Shown here: one piece after another, positions 35,991 through 44,058 of the stretch | Numbering within the stretch: the stretch's first letter is position 1 | Layout: each line of letters opens with the position of its first letter | NCBI GenBank assembly: GCA_029945665.1 | Contig: JAQSCZ010000004.1 | Span: forward strand, 1-58,627 | Length of the DNA: 58,627 bases | From: a bacterium | GTDB taxonomy: Bacteria > Bacteroidota > Bacteroidia > NS11-12g > UBA955 | Direction: 5' to 3' | Notes under the pieces: model-generated | Seen by the model: only the letters and a program-made list of their open reading frames with translations | What the model was told of the DNA's origin: nothing | Databases searched by the model: none | Translations under genes and position numbers: made by a program

Positions 35991-36308
35991 ATGAAAAACC
36001 TTTTAGAAACACCCGAATTAAAAACAGCAACAATGCCTAGCAGCGAAGTAAAAGTCGCGAATATTATTGGATACGACTGGAGCTTTAAATATGAAAACGA
36101 TTCAATTAAAAAAATGAACGCCATTAGTCCCGAGAAATTGAGTAATGACATTAGCAGTATTATATATGATTCGACTGGTGGAAGTTCGAGCATACATGCG
36201 GTGAAAACACAACTAGAAAAACTGGGTTGCCAAATACTAAGCATTAGCAGCCCAGCTAACCAAAGCACTGTTTTCAGAATCGAGTTCAAATCAAAAAGGA
36301 CCGATTAG
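35991..36308 (+). CDS. Small protein resembling the end of a histidine-kinase ATPase domain
   Basis: 105 residues, ATG start, no full family match recognised. The C-terminal half, from STGGSSSIHAVKTQLEKLG to QSTVFRIEFKSK, echoes the last segment of HATPase_c domains (G-rich loop, a helix AV-x-x-x-x-EKLGG, then GSTF-x-I-x-F), but the N, F and true G boxes are missing, so ATP binding is unlikely. It lies 5 bp upstream of a stand-alone receiver gene, so the two are co-transcribed, and it is divergent from the CheB/CheR/kinase gene. A role as partner or antagonist of that receiver is an inference. Confidence 0.6.
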   Translation: MKNLLETPELKTATMPSSEVKVANIIGYDWSFKYENDSIKKMNAISPEKLSNDISSIIYDSTGGSSSIHAVKTQLEKLGCQILSISSPANQSTVFRIEFKSKRTD

Positions 36309-36313
36309 GTTTT

Positions 36314-36745
36314 ATGAATGCATTGAGATTTATAATCATCGATGATGATCGCGTGCACAACTATTTGTGTAAAATCAACATCATGTTACTTACAAATAAC
36401 AGATCGAGTGTACAAACTTTTACCGATGCCGAAGTAGGCCTCAGCTATATCATTTCGGAATATAGTCACTCTAAAACCAACCTGAGAACCATCCTATTTT
36501 TAGACTTAGAAATGCCATTGTGGAATGGCTGGCATTTCCTAGATAGCTTTGAACAACTTGACTTAGCAATTAAACAACAAATAAAAATATACATGGTATC
36601 TAGCTCGAATAATATTGCAGACATAGAAAGGGCTAGCGCCAATAAGAACATAGCGGCCCATTTTGTAAAACCATTGCCCAAAGGACTTATATCCTCTATT
36701 CTTAACGAGGAAGGAAGGCAGACCTGGCCATTAACAAATACATAA
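36314..36745 (+). CDS. Stand-alone response-regulator receiver protein
   Basis: A 143-residue CheY-like protein without an output domain. The acidic pocket is IIDDD (8-12), the phospho-Asp lies in LFLDLEMPLWNG near residue 56, MVSSSNN supplies the Ser/Thr switch, and HFVKPLP the conserved Lys. Such single-domain regulators of Bacteroidota usually pass phosphate among proteins rather than bind DNA. The gene follows the degenerate kinase-like ORF by 5 bp, and a 43-codon ORF follows it by 6 bp. Confidence 0.9.
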   Translation: MNALRFIIIDDDRVHNYLCKINIMLLTNNRSSVQTFTDAEVGLSYIISEYSHSKTNLRTILFLDLEMPLWNGWHFLDSFEQLDLAIKQQIKIYMVSSSNNIADIERASANKNIAAHFVKPLPKGLISSILNEEGRQTWPLTNT

Positions 36746-36751
36746 TTTAAC

Positions 36752-36883
36752 ATGCGCTTCTACCCTTTTATTTCAATTCGTACTTTATATAAGTCGATTA
36801 AAAAATTAAAAAAATACAATTTAGCGCGTTTGAAATTAATTTCAGAAATCAATACAAAATTAGAAAAGGAAACCTTAGAATAA
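36752..36883 (+). CDS. Possible 43-residue basic peptide
   Basis: ATG to TAA, six bases after the receiver gene. The product starts MRFYPFISIRTLYKSIKKLKK and ends in a charged helix NTKLEKETLE. The tight spacing and lack of a terminator before it suggest it is the third cistron. It has no homologue I recognise and is short enough to be chance. Confidence 0.35.
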   Translation: MRFYPFISIRTLYKSIKKLKKYNLARLKLISEINTKLEKETLE

Positions 36884-37380
36884 TTGTGGCCTAATAGGTT
36901 ATTTTACACAATGACTTTTTACACTGTTTTCAAGAACCAAGATAGTCAACCAAGTTGACTATTAAACAAATATTACTAGTGCTTCCAAAATCAGGGAAAC
37001 TATTAATTTGTAAGCTTTGGCAATCAATTAAATGAACCAAGCCTATTCATATCAATTTTAGACATGCTAAAATTGGCATTGGCTAGTAATTAACAATAAG
37101 GTTAAAACAACTGCTAATGGCGCCAAACACATTTGAAAACCATTAATTTTTAATTCGCAATTCTACATTGTTATTGTTGTAAATCCTCAGACAGATTTCT
37201 TTGCCTTCTGCCTTTGGTTATATTTTATCTGAAATGATACTAGCATGTTATGTGTAAATGCAGAATAAGAAAAAACAACCGTAATGTTCAATTAATTTTA
37301 AATGTTACAAGAAAGAGTTATACCTAATACGAATACTTAATCAAGCCCCTGTGATTAATAACTAAAGCTAAAATGGCACA
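36884..37380. other. Gene-free 497-bp region with two perfect palindromes
   Basis: ATAGTCAAC/GTTGACTAT (36942-36962, 3-base centre) and CAATTTTAG/CTAAAATTG (37053-37075, 5-base centre) are both 9-bp perfect inverted repeats without a T-run, so they look more like binding sites than terminators. Nothing else was recognised. The genes on both sides point into this region. Confidence 0.4.
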
Positions 37381-37827
37381 CTAACTACCTTTCATTTTAC
37401 GTAAATGACTAGCCTTTGCTTCATCAATTGAATGCGAAGTATGTATGTCATTTTCTACCTTTGAAAGGGCTGCAATTTTAACATAAAATAATTTAAGTTG
37501 ATTGAGTTCCTCTGGTGTCAATTCTTCTATTTCAATTAATCGATTACTGGCTGTTTGAGTACAGGCAATCAGCTCGTTTAATTTCAACTGAATGGCCATG
37601 GTATCCTTATTCTGCGACTGTTGGATAATAAACACCATCATAAAAGTAATGATAGTAGTGCCCGTATTAATGACCAATTGCCAAGTATCAGAAAAATGGA
37701 ATACTGGACCAAGTATAACCCAAACTAAGATAATGCAAAAAGCAAACACCGATGCCAAAGGATGACCAGTGGCACGGGTAACTTTGCTAGAAAAATTATT
37801 GAAGAATAACGAAAGTTTTAGATTCAT
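37381..37827 (-). CDS. Low-affinity iron permease family (PF04120) protein
   Basis: A 148-residue membrane protein. Two hydrophobic segments, HPLASVFAFCIILVWVILGP (about 22-42) and WQLVINTGTTIITFMMVFIIQ (about 49-69), are followed by the family signature QNKDTMAIQLKLNEL and a soluble helical tail. The family is named after yeast Fet4, but the short bacterial members have no proven iron transport, so substrate is uncertain. It lies 32 bp downstream of the porin-like gene on the same strand, possibly one transcript. Confidence 0.85.
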   Translation of the reverse strand: MNLKLSLFFNNFSSKVTRATGHPLASVFAFCIILVWVILGPVFHFSDTWQLVINTGTTIITFMMVFIIQQSQNKDTMAIQLKLNELIACTQTASNRLIEIEELTPEELNQLKLFYVKIAALSKVENDIHTSHSIDEAKASHLRKMKGS

Positions 37828-37859
37828 ATCATCCTAAGAAAATTGTCGCAAGAATTAGT

Positions 37860-38561
37860 CTAAAACAAAAACGTAAAACCAAGGTATAGCGATTCTGTTC
37901 TAACGTTGGCCTTCTTAATTGAATGGGTATCGCTATTTTGGGTGCTCGATTTACTTATGTTCATCAAACCATATACGCCTCGAAATCCAATATCAAAACG
38001 CATGGTATGCATTTCGTTAAGCGCAAATTCTAATCCTGCGCCATAAGCAAATCCAAAATCACTCTTTTTTAGCGCAATTACAGTTGTCATAGTATCGGTG
38101 CCATTGCCACTTGAAGATGAAATACTAGAGCCTGCATTTATTCCCAATTGTGGTCCAGCCACTAGATTGAAATTAATAGGACCTGTTTTATTCGTATTTA
38201 AAGAAATCATTAATGGGATTTTAAAATAACGCACATTTATTTTGCGATCTAAGTTTTCATCTTTGTATTTTTGAGAAAGGGAATTATACATTAATTCTCC
38301 TTGTATACCAACATGTTTACTGAAATTAAACGCTATCATACCGCCAACCCCATAACCTAATGTAACTTCACTTTTAACTGTGCCGCCAGAGGTTGTTTGC
38401 ATGTTAAAATGAGAGAAAGTTGGCATAAATCTAAATCCAAATTCAACGCGATGCAAATCACCATCTAATTGACGGAACATAAAGTTTTTGGGTACAGCAA
38501 CACTCATTCCATTAAGAATAAAAAGGAAAAAGCAAGTGCTAAAAAGAATAATTTTTTTCAT
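37860..38561 (-). CDS. Outer-membrane beta-barrel (porin-like, PF13568 type)
   Basis: A 233-residue exported protein with signal peptide MKKIILFSTCFFLFILNGMSVA. The mature part has alternating hydrophobic strands (FGFRFMPTF, GYGVGGMIAFNFSKHVGIQGELMYNSLSQKY, FGFAYGAGLEFAL) and ends in SLYLGFTFLF, an aromatic C-terminus typical of barrels. This Bacteroidota family is of unknown substrate. It probably heads a two-gene unit with the PF04120 protein, after the terminator at 38785-38810. Confidence 0.85.
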   Translation of the reverse strand: MKKIILFSTCFFLFILNGMSVAVPKNFMFRQLDGDLHRVEFGFRFMPTFSHFNMQTTSGGTVKSEVTLGYGVGGMIAFNFSKHVGIQGELMYNSLSQKYKDENLDRKINVRYFKIPLMISLNTNKTGPINFNLVAGPQLGINAGSSISSSSGNGTDTMTTVIALKKSDFGFAYGAGLEFALNEMHTMRFDIGFRGVYGLMNISKSSTQNSDTHSIKKANVRTESLYLGFTFLF

Positions 38562-38784
38562 GATATAAGGGTTTTAAATTTAAATGCCAAAAGGCATTGC
38601 AAATGTGCGACATGATTGAATAATTTTTGTTTCAAAAAATCAGCTCATTCTTACAAAATTCACACTAATTAGGTATTTAGATTTAAGCAATTCGCAACAA
38701 TCAAAATGGACCATAGAATAACTCAAAAACACCTGTCTGGATGCAAAATTAGGAGACCTTTATAAGTTAAAACAAGAACTCAAA

Positions 38785-38810
38785 AAAAACATACCAATCG
38801 GTATGTTTTT
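38785..38810 (-). terminator. CATACC hairpin, terminator of the AraC-kinase-receiver operon
   Basis: AAAAACATACC/GGTATGTTTTT with loop AATC is followed on the minus strand by a T-run and lies 37 bp after the receiver stop. The same stem recurs at 48490-48513 and 58528-58557. Confidence 0.7.
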
Positions 38811-38846
38811 GAAATATTAAATAGATTTAAAAGCAAGCATAATTCT

Positions 38847-39281
38847 TTACATGCGATCCATGTACCAGCTAATTTGCTTTTTCAATTTTTGTGTTTCCAT
38901 GAGGGTGGTCACTAGTTTTTGCAACCTCAGAAATGCAGTTTCGCTCTTTACGACATAATCGAATGCCTGGTGGTGCATACAATTAATAGCCACTTCAATT
39001 TTATCTTGCGATGACAACATAATGACAGGAATTTCAGGATTAAAACTCTTAATTTTATCAAGGGTTTCAATACCATTCATTGCATGCTCTACAATACCAT
39101 CTAAATGATAATCGAGAATAACTACTTGTGGCTGTTCACTGAGGCGAGCGATACAAAGCTCGCCAGTGGAGAATGTTTCGATTTCAAATCCAGGTATCGC
39201 ACGAAATTCAATTGAAAGTAATTTCAAGAATACGGCATCATCATCTACCAAAAAAATTTTTATTAAATTATCTTTGTTCAT
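38847..39281 (-). CDS. Response-regulator receiver protein
   Basis: A 144-residue single receiver domain: KIFLVDDDAVF (8-18), phospho-Asp in VVILDYHLDG near residue 57, MLSSQDK as the Thr/Ser switch and YVVKSE with the conserved Lys. A short C-terminal helix follows and there is no output domain. The ATG overlaps the hybrid kinase's TGA in an ATGA junction, so it is translationally coupled and most likely exchanges phosphate with that kinase through its HPt. Confidence 0.92.
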   Translation of the reverse strand: MNKDNLIKIFLVDDDAVFLKLLSIEFRAIPGFEIETFSTGELCIARLSEQPQVVILDYHLDGIVEHAMNGIETLDKIKSFNPEIPVIMLSSQDKIEVAINCMHHQAFDYVVKSETAFLRLQKLVTTLMETQKLKKQISWYMDRM

Positions 39282-41281
39282 ATATTTTTTGATTCTTTCA
39301 AACTGTTATACTCATGCTCCAATTCAATAAAGGATTGCTTGAAACCCTCTTCAAGTTTTACGACCAACGCCTCTATTCCTTCTAATCCAATTTGTTTAGA
39401 TGCAAATTCTTGAATTGATTTGGCGATGTTTTCAAAATTTGCATCCATCCCCATGATTGAAAAAGAGGGGATCATTTTATGAACAGCGGAATGCAGCAAT
39501 TTCCAATCCTTGTCTACTAAACTTTTTTTCATACTTGCTATTAAGGGCGGCGTTTGCTCTAAAAATAGACTTATCATTTCCATCATTAATTCCGGATTTG
39601 ATTTGGTGCGCGCTATCAGATAGGCCAAATTTATTGATTTCAGCTTTTCTATTTCCGGCAAAACTTCCGTTTTTATATTATCTGTATTATTAATTAAACC
39701 AATTATTTTACTGTAAAGTAAATCTTCATTTACAGGTTTTGCGAGATAATCATTCATCCCTACAGCTTTGCATTTTTCTAAATCAACTGTTGTCACATCG
39801 GCTGTTAATGCAATAATGGGAATATTAGAATGCATCTTGTTTCGAATGAAATCCGTTGTTTCAAATCCATTCATTTCAGGCATTTGAAGATCCATTAAAA
39901 TTATATCAAATTTATTTTTTTTCAATTTCTCTATTGCAATTTTGCCATTGGAGGCAATTTCCAATTTAAAACCAAAATCATCAAGAAGTGTTTTCATTAA
40001 CAATTGATTCAAAGCAATATCCTCTACTACTAAAACATTGATGTTTTCTATTTCAGATTTGACATAATTAAGCTCAGGTTCTAACACGGCCTTTTCTTTT
40101 GTTTTGTTAAAATTGAGCACAAAACTAAATGTTGACCCCTCATGGATTTTGCTTTTCAAGTTAATACTTCCCCCTTGGCCTTCTATCAATTGCTTAACAA
40201 TAGCAAGCCCCAAACCTGTGCCGCCATATAATCGTGATGTGTTACTCGAAGCTTGCTGAAAATTTTCAAATATACTTTCGGTCTTCCCTTCAGGAATGCC
40301 AATACCTGTATCACTTATTGAAAACTCAATAGTTACTTTTTGAACATCCTCTTTCAATAATTTTACACGCAGTGCAATACTTCCATGTTCAGTAAACTTT
40401 ACAGCATTGCTTATCAAGTTAAGTATTATCTGATGCAAGCGAACTGGATCTCCTGAGAGGACTTCAGGTATTTTGGTGTCATATTCCTGAACAAGTGTCA
40501 GGTTTTTTTCTTGAATCTTGGCCTCGAATAAATGCAACATAGCCGAAATTGAGGCAGACAATTTAAAGGGCGCTTTTTCAAATGTCATTTTACCTGAATC
40601 AACTTTTGCCAAGTCCAAAATATCATTAATTAAAACGATTAAGGAATCTCCACTCGTTTTAATGGCATTCAAATACTCTTTTTGTTTAACTGTTAAATCT
40701 GTCCTTAATACTACTTTTGTGAAGCCTATAATTGCGTTCATAGGCGTCCTAATTTCGTGACTCATATTTGACAAAAATTGCTGTTTAGCTTTAACTGCCT
40801 CCTCTGCAACACGGGTAGAATCTTCAGCTTTAATCGCGGCATTTTCAGCGTTTAGTTTCGCTTCCTCTGCTATCCCTGTGGCAAGCTCTGCAAAAACTCT
40901 CGCCTCTATTAATTCTTTAGCAATGCTTTTTTGATAGGTTATATCTCTTGCGACAACCACTGCTCCAATGACCTTTCCATTCTCGTCCTTATATACTGAA
41001 CCATTAAAAAGCACATCCGTCAATTTGCCATCCTTTATTGTTAAAGGATAATCTGCAACAGAACCCTTTTCAAAAACCTCTTCATACACTTCGCGTGCTT
41101 TTTGGGGATCCGTAAAATAATTTATGAAATTAGCGCCCGTTAATTCGACACGACTATAGCCCGTAACTTTCTCAAAAGCTTGATTCATATCTGTAATTAT
41201 TCCATTAACACTGATCGTAATCAAAGGATCTAAACTTGCTTCAATCAAACTTCTTGCATATCCTATTGGCTGTATTTTCAT
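39278..41281 (-). CDS. PAS-histidine kinase-receiver-HPt hybrid sensor
   Basis: A 667-residue cytosolic hybrid kinase. PAS domain about 8-125 (ARSLIEASLDPLITIS, VTGYSRVELTG), a short helical linker, HisKA with phospho-His near 175 (SNMSHEIRTPMN), HATPase (DTGIGIPEGK, GGTGLGLAIVKQL), receiver with Asp near 461 (IILMDLQMPEMNG), and HPt with His near 599 (LHSAVHKMIPSFSIMG). No membrane segment, so a soluble ligand or redox signal is likely. Its kinase core is very close to that of the CheB/CheR fusion 6 kb away, pointing to duplication. Middle gene of an AraC-kinase-receiver operon (6-bp gap, then 4-bp overlap). Confidence 0.94.
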   Translation of the reverse strand: MKIQPIGYARSLIEASLDPLITISVNGIITDMNQAFEKVTGYSRVELTGANFINYFTDPQKAREVYEEVFEKGSVADYPLTIKDGKLTDVLFNGSVYKDENGKVIGAVVVARDITYQKSIAKELIEARVFAELATGIAEEAKLNAENAAIKAEDSTRVAEEAVKAKQQFLSNMSHEIRTPMNAIIGFTKVVLRTDLTVKQKEYLNAIKTSGDSLIVLINDILDLAKVDSGKMTFEKAPFKLSASISAMLHLFEAKIQEKNLTLVQEYDTKIPEVLSGDPVRLHQIILNLISNAVKFTEHGSIALRVKLLKEDVQKVTIEFSISDTGIGIPEGKTESIFENFQQASSNTSRLYGGTGLGLAIVKQLIEGQGGSINLKSKIHEGSTFSFVLNFNKTKEKAVLEPELNYVKSEIENINVLVVEDIALNQLLMKTLLDDFGFKLEIASNGKIAIEKLKKNKFDIILMDLQMPEMNGFETTDFIRNKMHSNIPIIALTADVTTVDLEKCKAVGMNDYLAKPVNEDLLYSKIIGLINNTDNIKTEVLPEIEKLKSINLAYLIARTKSNPELMMEMISLFLEQTPPLIASMKKSLVDKDWKLLHSAVHKMIPSFSIMGMDANFENIAKSIQEFASKQIGLEGIEALVVKLEEGFKQSFIELEHEYNSLKESKNI

Positions 41282-41287
41282 TTCTAT

Positions 41288-41863
41288 TTAATTTGGTTCA
41301 TTGCCCAATTCTTCAATTGGTCGTCTTTGTTTATCTTTCAAATTTTTAAACTGGGAAGGAGATAAACCCGTCACTTTTTTAAACTGATTTGACAAATGAG
41401 CAACACTGCTATAATTCATTTTATCAGCAATTTCGGTAAAATTTAATTCTTCATAAAGTATCAATTCCTTCACCCTTTCGATTTTATGAATAATTATAAA
41501 TTGCTGAATGGTAATACCTTTTACCTCAGAAAAAACATTGGACAGATACGTGTAATCATGGTTTAGTTTTTCGCTTATAAAATCAGAATAATTAACCTTA
41601 GGCAATTCATCCGTATAATGCACCATCTGAACAATTACGTTTTGAATTTTTTCTATTAACACTGCTCGCTTGTCATCCATCAAATCAAGTCCAGAACTTA
41701 GCAATCCAGTTTTCAATGCAAGGCGTTGCTCGGAAGTAATATTTTCCATAATATCAACCTCACCTAAATCCACAACCACAAAATGCAATCCCAATTTTAA
41801 CAGCTCTTCCTTAACTGCCATTTTGCAGCGCTGGCTAACCATGTATTTAATGAATAGTTTCAA
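41288..41863 (-). CDS. AraC-family transcriptional regulator
   Basis: A 191-residue protein. The C-terminal 100 residues carry two helix-turn-helix motifs of AraC type: DYTYLSNVFSEVKGITIQQFIIIHKIERVKELI and NFTEIADKMNYSSVAHLSNQFKKVTGLSPSQFK. The first 90 residues (QRCKMAVKEELLKLGLHFVVVDLGEVDI) form a small alpha/beta part seen in other Bacteroidota AraC proteins, not the sugar-binding cupin. No effector is evident. First gene of the operon with the hybrid kinase and receiver, so it may be its transcriptional output. ATG start. Confidence 0.9.
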   Translation of the reverse strand: MKLFIKYMVSQRCKMAVKEELLKLGLHFVVVDLGEVDIMENITSEQRLALKTGLLSSGLDLMDDKRAVLIEKIQNVIVQMVHYTDELPKVNYSDFISEKLNHDYTYLSNVFSEVKGITIQQFIIIHKIERVKELILYEELNFTEIADKMNYSSVAHLSNQFKKVTGLSPSQFKNLKDKQRRPIEELGNEPN

Positions 41864-41973
41864 ATTAATTTTTCCTATTATTGGTAAATGTAGGCAAAAA
41901 GAATGTCATATTTATTTAAATTAAAAAACATCAAGAATAACAATCGAATTGATTACTTTTTTTAACCCCAATT

Positions 41974-42447
41974 TTAACTTAAGTATCTTCTTAAAATCCA
42001 AGCCATGGATTCGTGTTCTTGAATCAATCCAGTTAAGAAATCAGAGGTACCTACATCTTCAAATTTCTCTGTACATTTTTCAATATTCTCCCGCAATTGA
42101 ACAATGATTATTTCATGGTCTTGCAGAAGTTCTTTCAGCATATCTTTGGATTCAGGATATTTACCAGGATGTTCTTTTAATGTGGCCAATTTCAAAAACT
42201 CAGACATCGTGCCAATTGCATTCACCCCAAGTTTACTGGTGCGCTCGGCCAATAAATCGATGTTTTCTTCAATTGTATTGTATTGACTTTGAAAAAGCTT
42301 ATGGAGTTCCATAAAACTTTCGCCAGATACATTCCAATGAAATTTTCTTGTTTTAGTGTAAAGTAAAATCTCATTCGCCATTATTTCTGAAATTAATTCA
42401 GCTACAGCATTTAATTTTTTTTCGGATATTCCGATATTTGGTTTCAT
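41974..42447 (-). CDS. dps: Dps-type ferritin-like DNA-protection protein
   Basis: A 157-residue four-helix ferritin homologue of the Dps group. The inter-subunit ferroxidase residues are all present with Dps spacing: His37 (KFHWNV), His49, Asp64 and Glu68 (ENIDLLAER). Dps dodecamers oxidise and store iron, and protect DNA in oxidative stress. There is no Lys-rich N-terminal tail, so DNA binding is uncertain. It sits next to an AraC-kinase operon and a CsbD-like gene, fitting a stress block. It lies alone after the hairpin at 42480-42511. Confidence 0.93.
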   Translation of the reverse strand: MKPNIGISEKKLNAVAELISEIMANEILLYTKTRKFHWNVSGESFMELHKLFQSQYNTIEENIDLLAERTSKLGVNAIGTMSEFLKLATLKEHPGKYPESKDMLKELLQDHEIIIVQLRENIEKCTEKFEDVGTSDFLTGLIQEHESMAWILRRYLS

Positions 42448-42479
42448 ATTTTTTTATATTTAATTGTTGACAATTTCAA

Positions 42480-42511
42480 AAATGAAAACGACTTTTCAGC
42501 CGTTTTCATTT
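42480..42511 (-). terminator. Terminator of the small CsbD-like gene at 42556
   Basis: A perfect 11-bp stem AAATGAAAACG/CGTTTTCATTT with a 10-base loop, followed on the minus strand by TTTTTG, 45 bp after the stop. It also precedes dps by 32 bp. Confidence 0.65.
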
Positions 42512-42555
42512 CAATTTTAATAGAAATCTAGAACACTTTTTTTTAATATTTTAAT

Positions 42556-42756
42556 TTATTTACGAGCATTAAAGCTAGTTACAATTTTCATAATCTCGTC
42601 GTAATCTTTATTTAACAATTCAGCTAACCTATTTATTAGTTCATCTTCATTGCCAATGGTATAAGACAATTGCTCCTCTGTTAACTGAGGAAATAAGCAA
42701 ATTAAACGACTTGGGCTTAATTCCCAACAGCCTATGAAATTAGTATTGTTCTTCAA
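42556..42756 (-). CDS. Small CsbD-like protein
   Basis: 66 residues, ATG start. The middle PQLTEEQLSYTIGNEDELINRLAELL follows the CsbD pattern LT-x-x-D/Q-L-x-Y-x-x-G-x-EDEL, preceded by a Trp at position 11. The N-terminal Lys-rich helix of CsbD is replaced by NFIGCWELSPSRLICLF. Function is unknown; stress link is by family analogy. It is monocistronic with a strong terminator, and is the second CsbD-like gene within 12 kb. Confidence 0.6.
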   Translation of the reverse strand: MKNNTNFIGCWELSPSRLICLFPQLTEEQLSYTIGNEDELINRLAELLNKDYDEIMKIVTSFNARK

Positions 42757-43017
42757 GGTTTTATTATCATGTTAGTGCCTTAATTATCATATTACAATAT
42801 TCCATAAAATTCCAGACCATAAGCTTATACATATTTATTATATATTTACATAAATCATAGATTTCAAGAATTAAGGCCTATCAAAATCATTCGCTGTAAA
42901 GTGTGAATATTATAAAACAATTTATTGCGCATGTAAGGCTATATAACAATGCTTTGTCAAAATTTGTAGTGCTATTAATTAGCTTTATTTTATTATAGAA
43001 TTTTAAAAATATTTTAC

Positions 43018-44058
43018 ATGTTAGATATCAAAAAAGAAGGCATTGTATTGGAAATAACAACTCTCGATTTCGAGAGCGAAGCGGTATTAAATCCAGCAAT
43101 CCTGCAATTAAATAACGATGTCCACATGTTTTATAGGGCCGTCAGAAAAGGCAATTACTCTTCCATTGGCTACGCCAGATTTAATGGCCCACTTAATATA
43201 GCAGAAAGAAATGAAACACCAGTTTTAAGCCCTATTAGCAATGCCGAATCGCATGGCATAGAGGATCCTCGCATTGTTGAAATAGAAAATATGTATTATC
43301 TCAGTTATACCGCATACGATGGCCTAAATGCATTGGGGAGCTATGCTACTTCCAGCGATCTGCGTCATTTTGAAAGAAAAGGCATATTGGCGCCTCAATT
43401 AAGCTATGAAACATTTACAAGACTGGCTCAATGCAGCGGGCCACTCAATCAAAAATACGCAAGATTCAATGAAAACACCAACAACCATAAATACCCTACA
43501 AAAACAAATTTAGTTTGGGACAAGAACCTTGTATTCTTCCCAAGAAAAATTAACAATAAGTTTTACTTTCTGCACCGAATAAAACCAGACATCCAAATCG
43601 CATCCATTGCAAATCTGAACGAATTAAACAATGATTTTTGGGAAAATCAAATTTTGCATTTACACGATAATATTTTACTCTCCTCGGTATTTGACCATGA
43701 ATCTAGTTACATAGGAGCAGGCTGCCCGCCAATAGAGACTGAAAAAGGATGGCTATTAATTTACCATGGGGTACACGATACTGCCAATGGCTATGTATAC
43801 TCGGCTTGCGCATGCCTTTTAAGTCTCGAAGAACCGATTCATGAAATTGCGCGCCTACCCTATCCGCTTATTAAACCAGCATTGGAATGGGAAATAAATG
43901 GCGAAGTTAACAATGTTATCTTTCCAACTGGCACGGCGCTATTTAACGAAACTCTCTACATATACTATGGCGCTGCCGATAAATGTATCGCCTGCGCATC
44001 CGTAAATATCCACGAACTAATAAACACATTAATTAAATACCAAAGTTATGATAAATGA
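43018..44058 (+). CDS. Glycoside phosphorylase/hydrolase family GH130
   Basis: A 346-residue five-bladed beta-propeller of the GH130 family, mainly inverting beta-mannoside phosphorylases that split mannosyl linkages with phosphate. Signatures: NPAILQLNNDVHMFYRAVR, SHGIEDPRIVEIENMYYLSYTAYDG with the catalytic Asp, IGAGCPPIETEKGWLLIYHGV and the late FPTGTALFNETLYIYYGAADK. No signal peptide, so it acts in the cytoplasm. Its stop overlaps the start of the glycosyltransferase gene by 11 bp, so the pair is a coupled operon. Linkage and acceptor cannot be read from sequence. Confidence 0.9.
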   Translation: MLDIKKEGIVLEITTLDFESEAVLNPAILQLNNDVHMFYRAVRKGNYSSIGYARFNGPLNIAERNETPVLSPISNAESHGIEDPRIVEIENMYYLSYTAYDGLNALGSYATSSDLRHFERKGILAPQLSYETFTRLAQCSGPLNQKYARFNENTNNHKYPTKTNLVWDKNLVFFPRKINNKFYFLHRIKPDIQIASIANLNELNNDFWENQILHLHDNILLSSVFDHESSYIGAGCPPIETEKGWLLIYHGVHDTANGYVYSACACLLSLEEPIHEIARLPYPLIKPALEWEINGEVNNVIFPTGTALFNETLYIYYGAADKCIACASVNIHELINTLIKYQSYDK

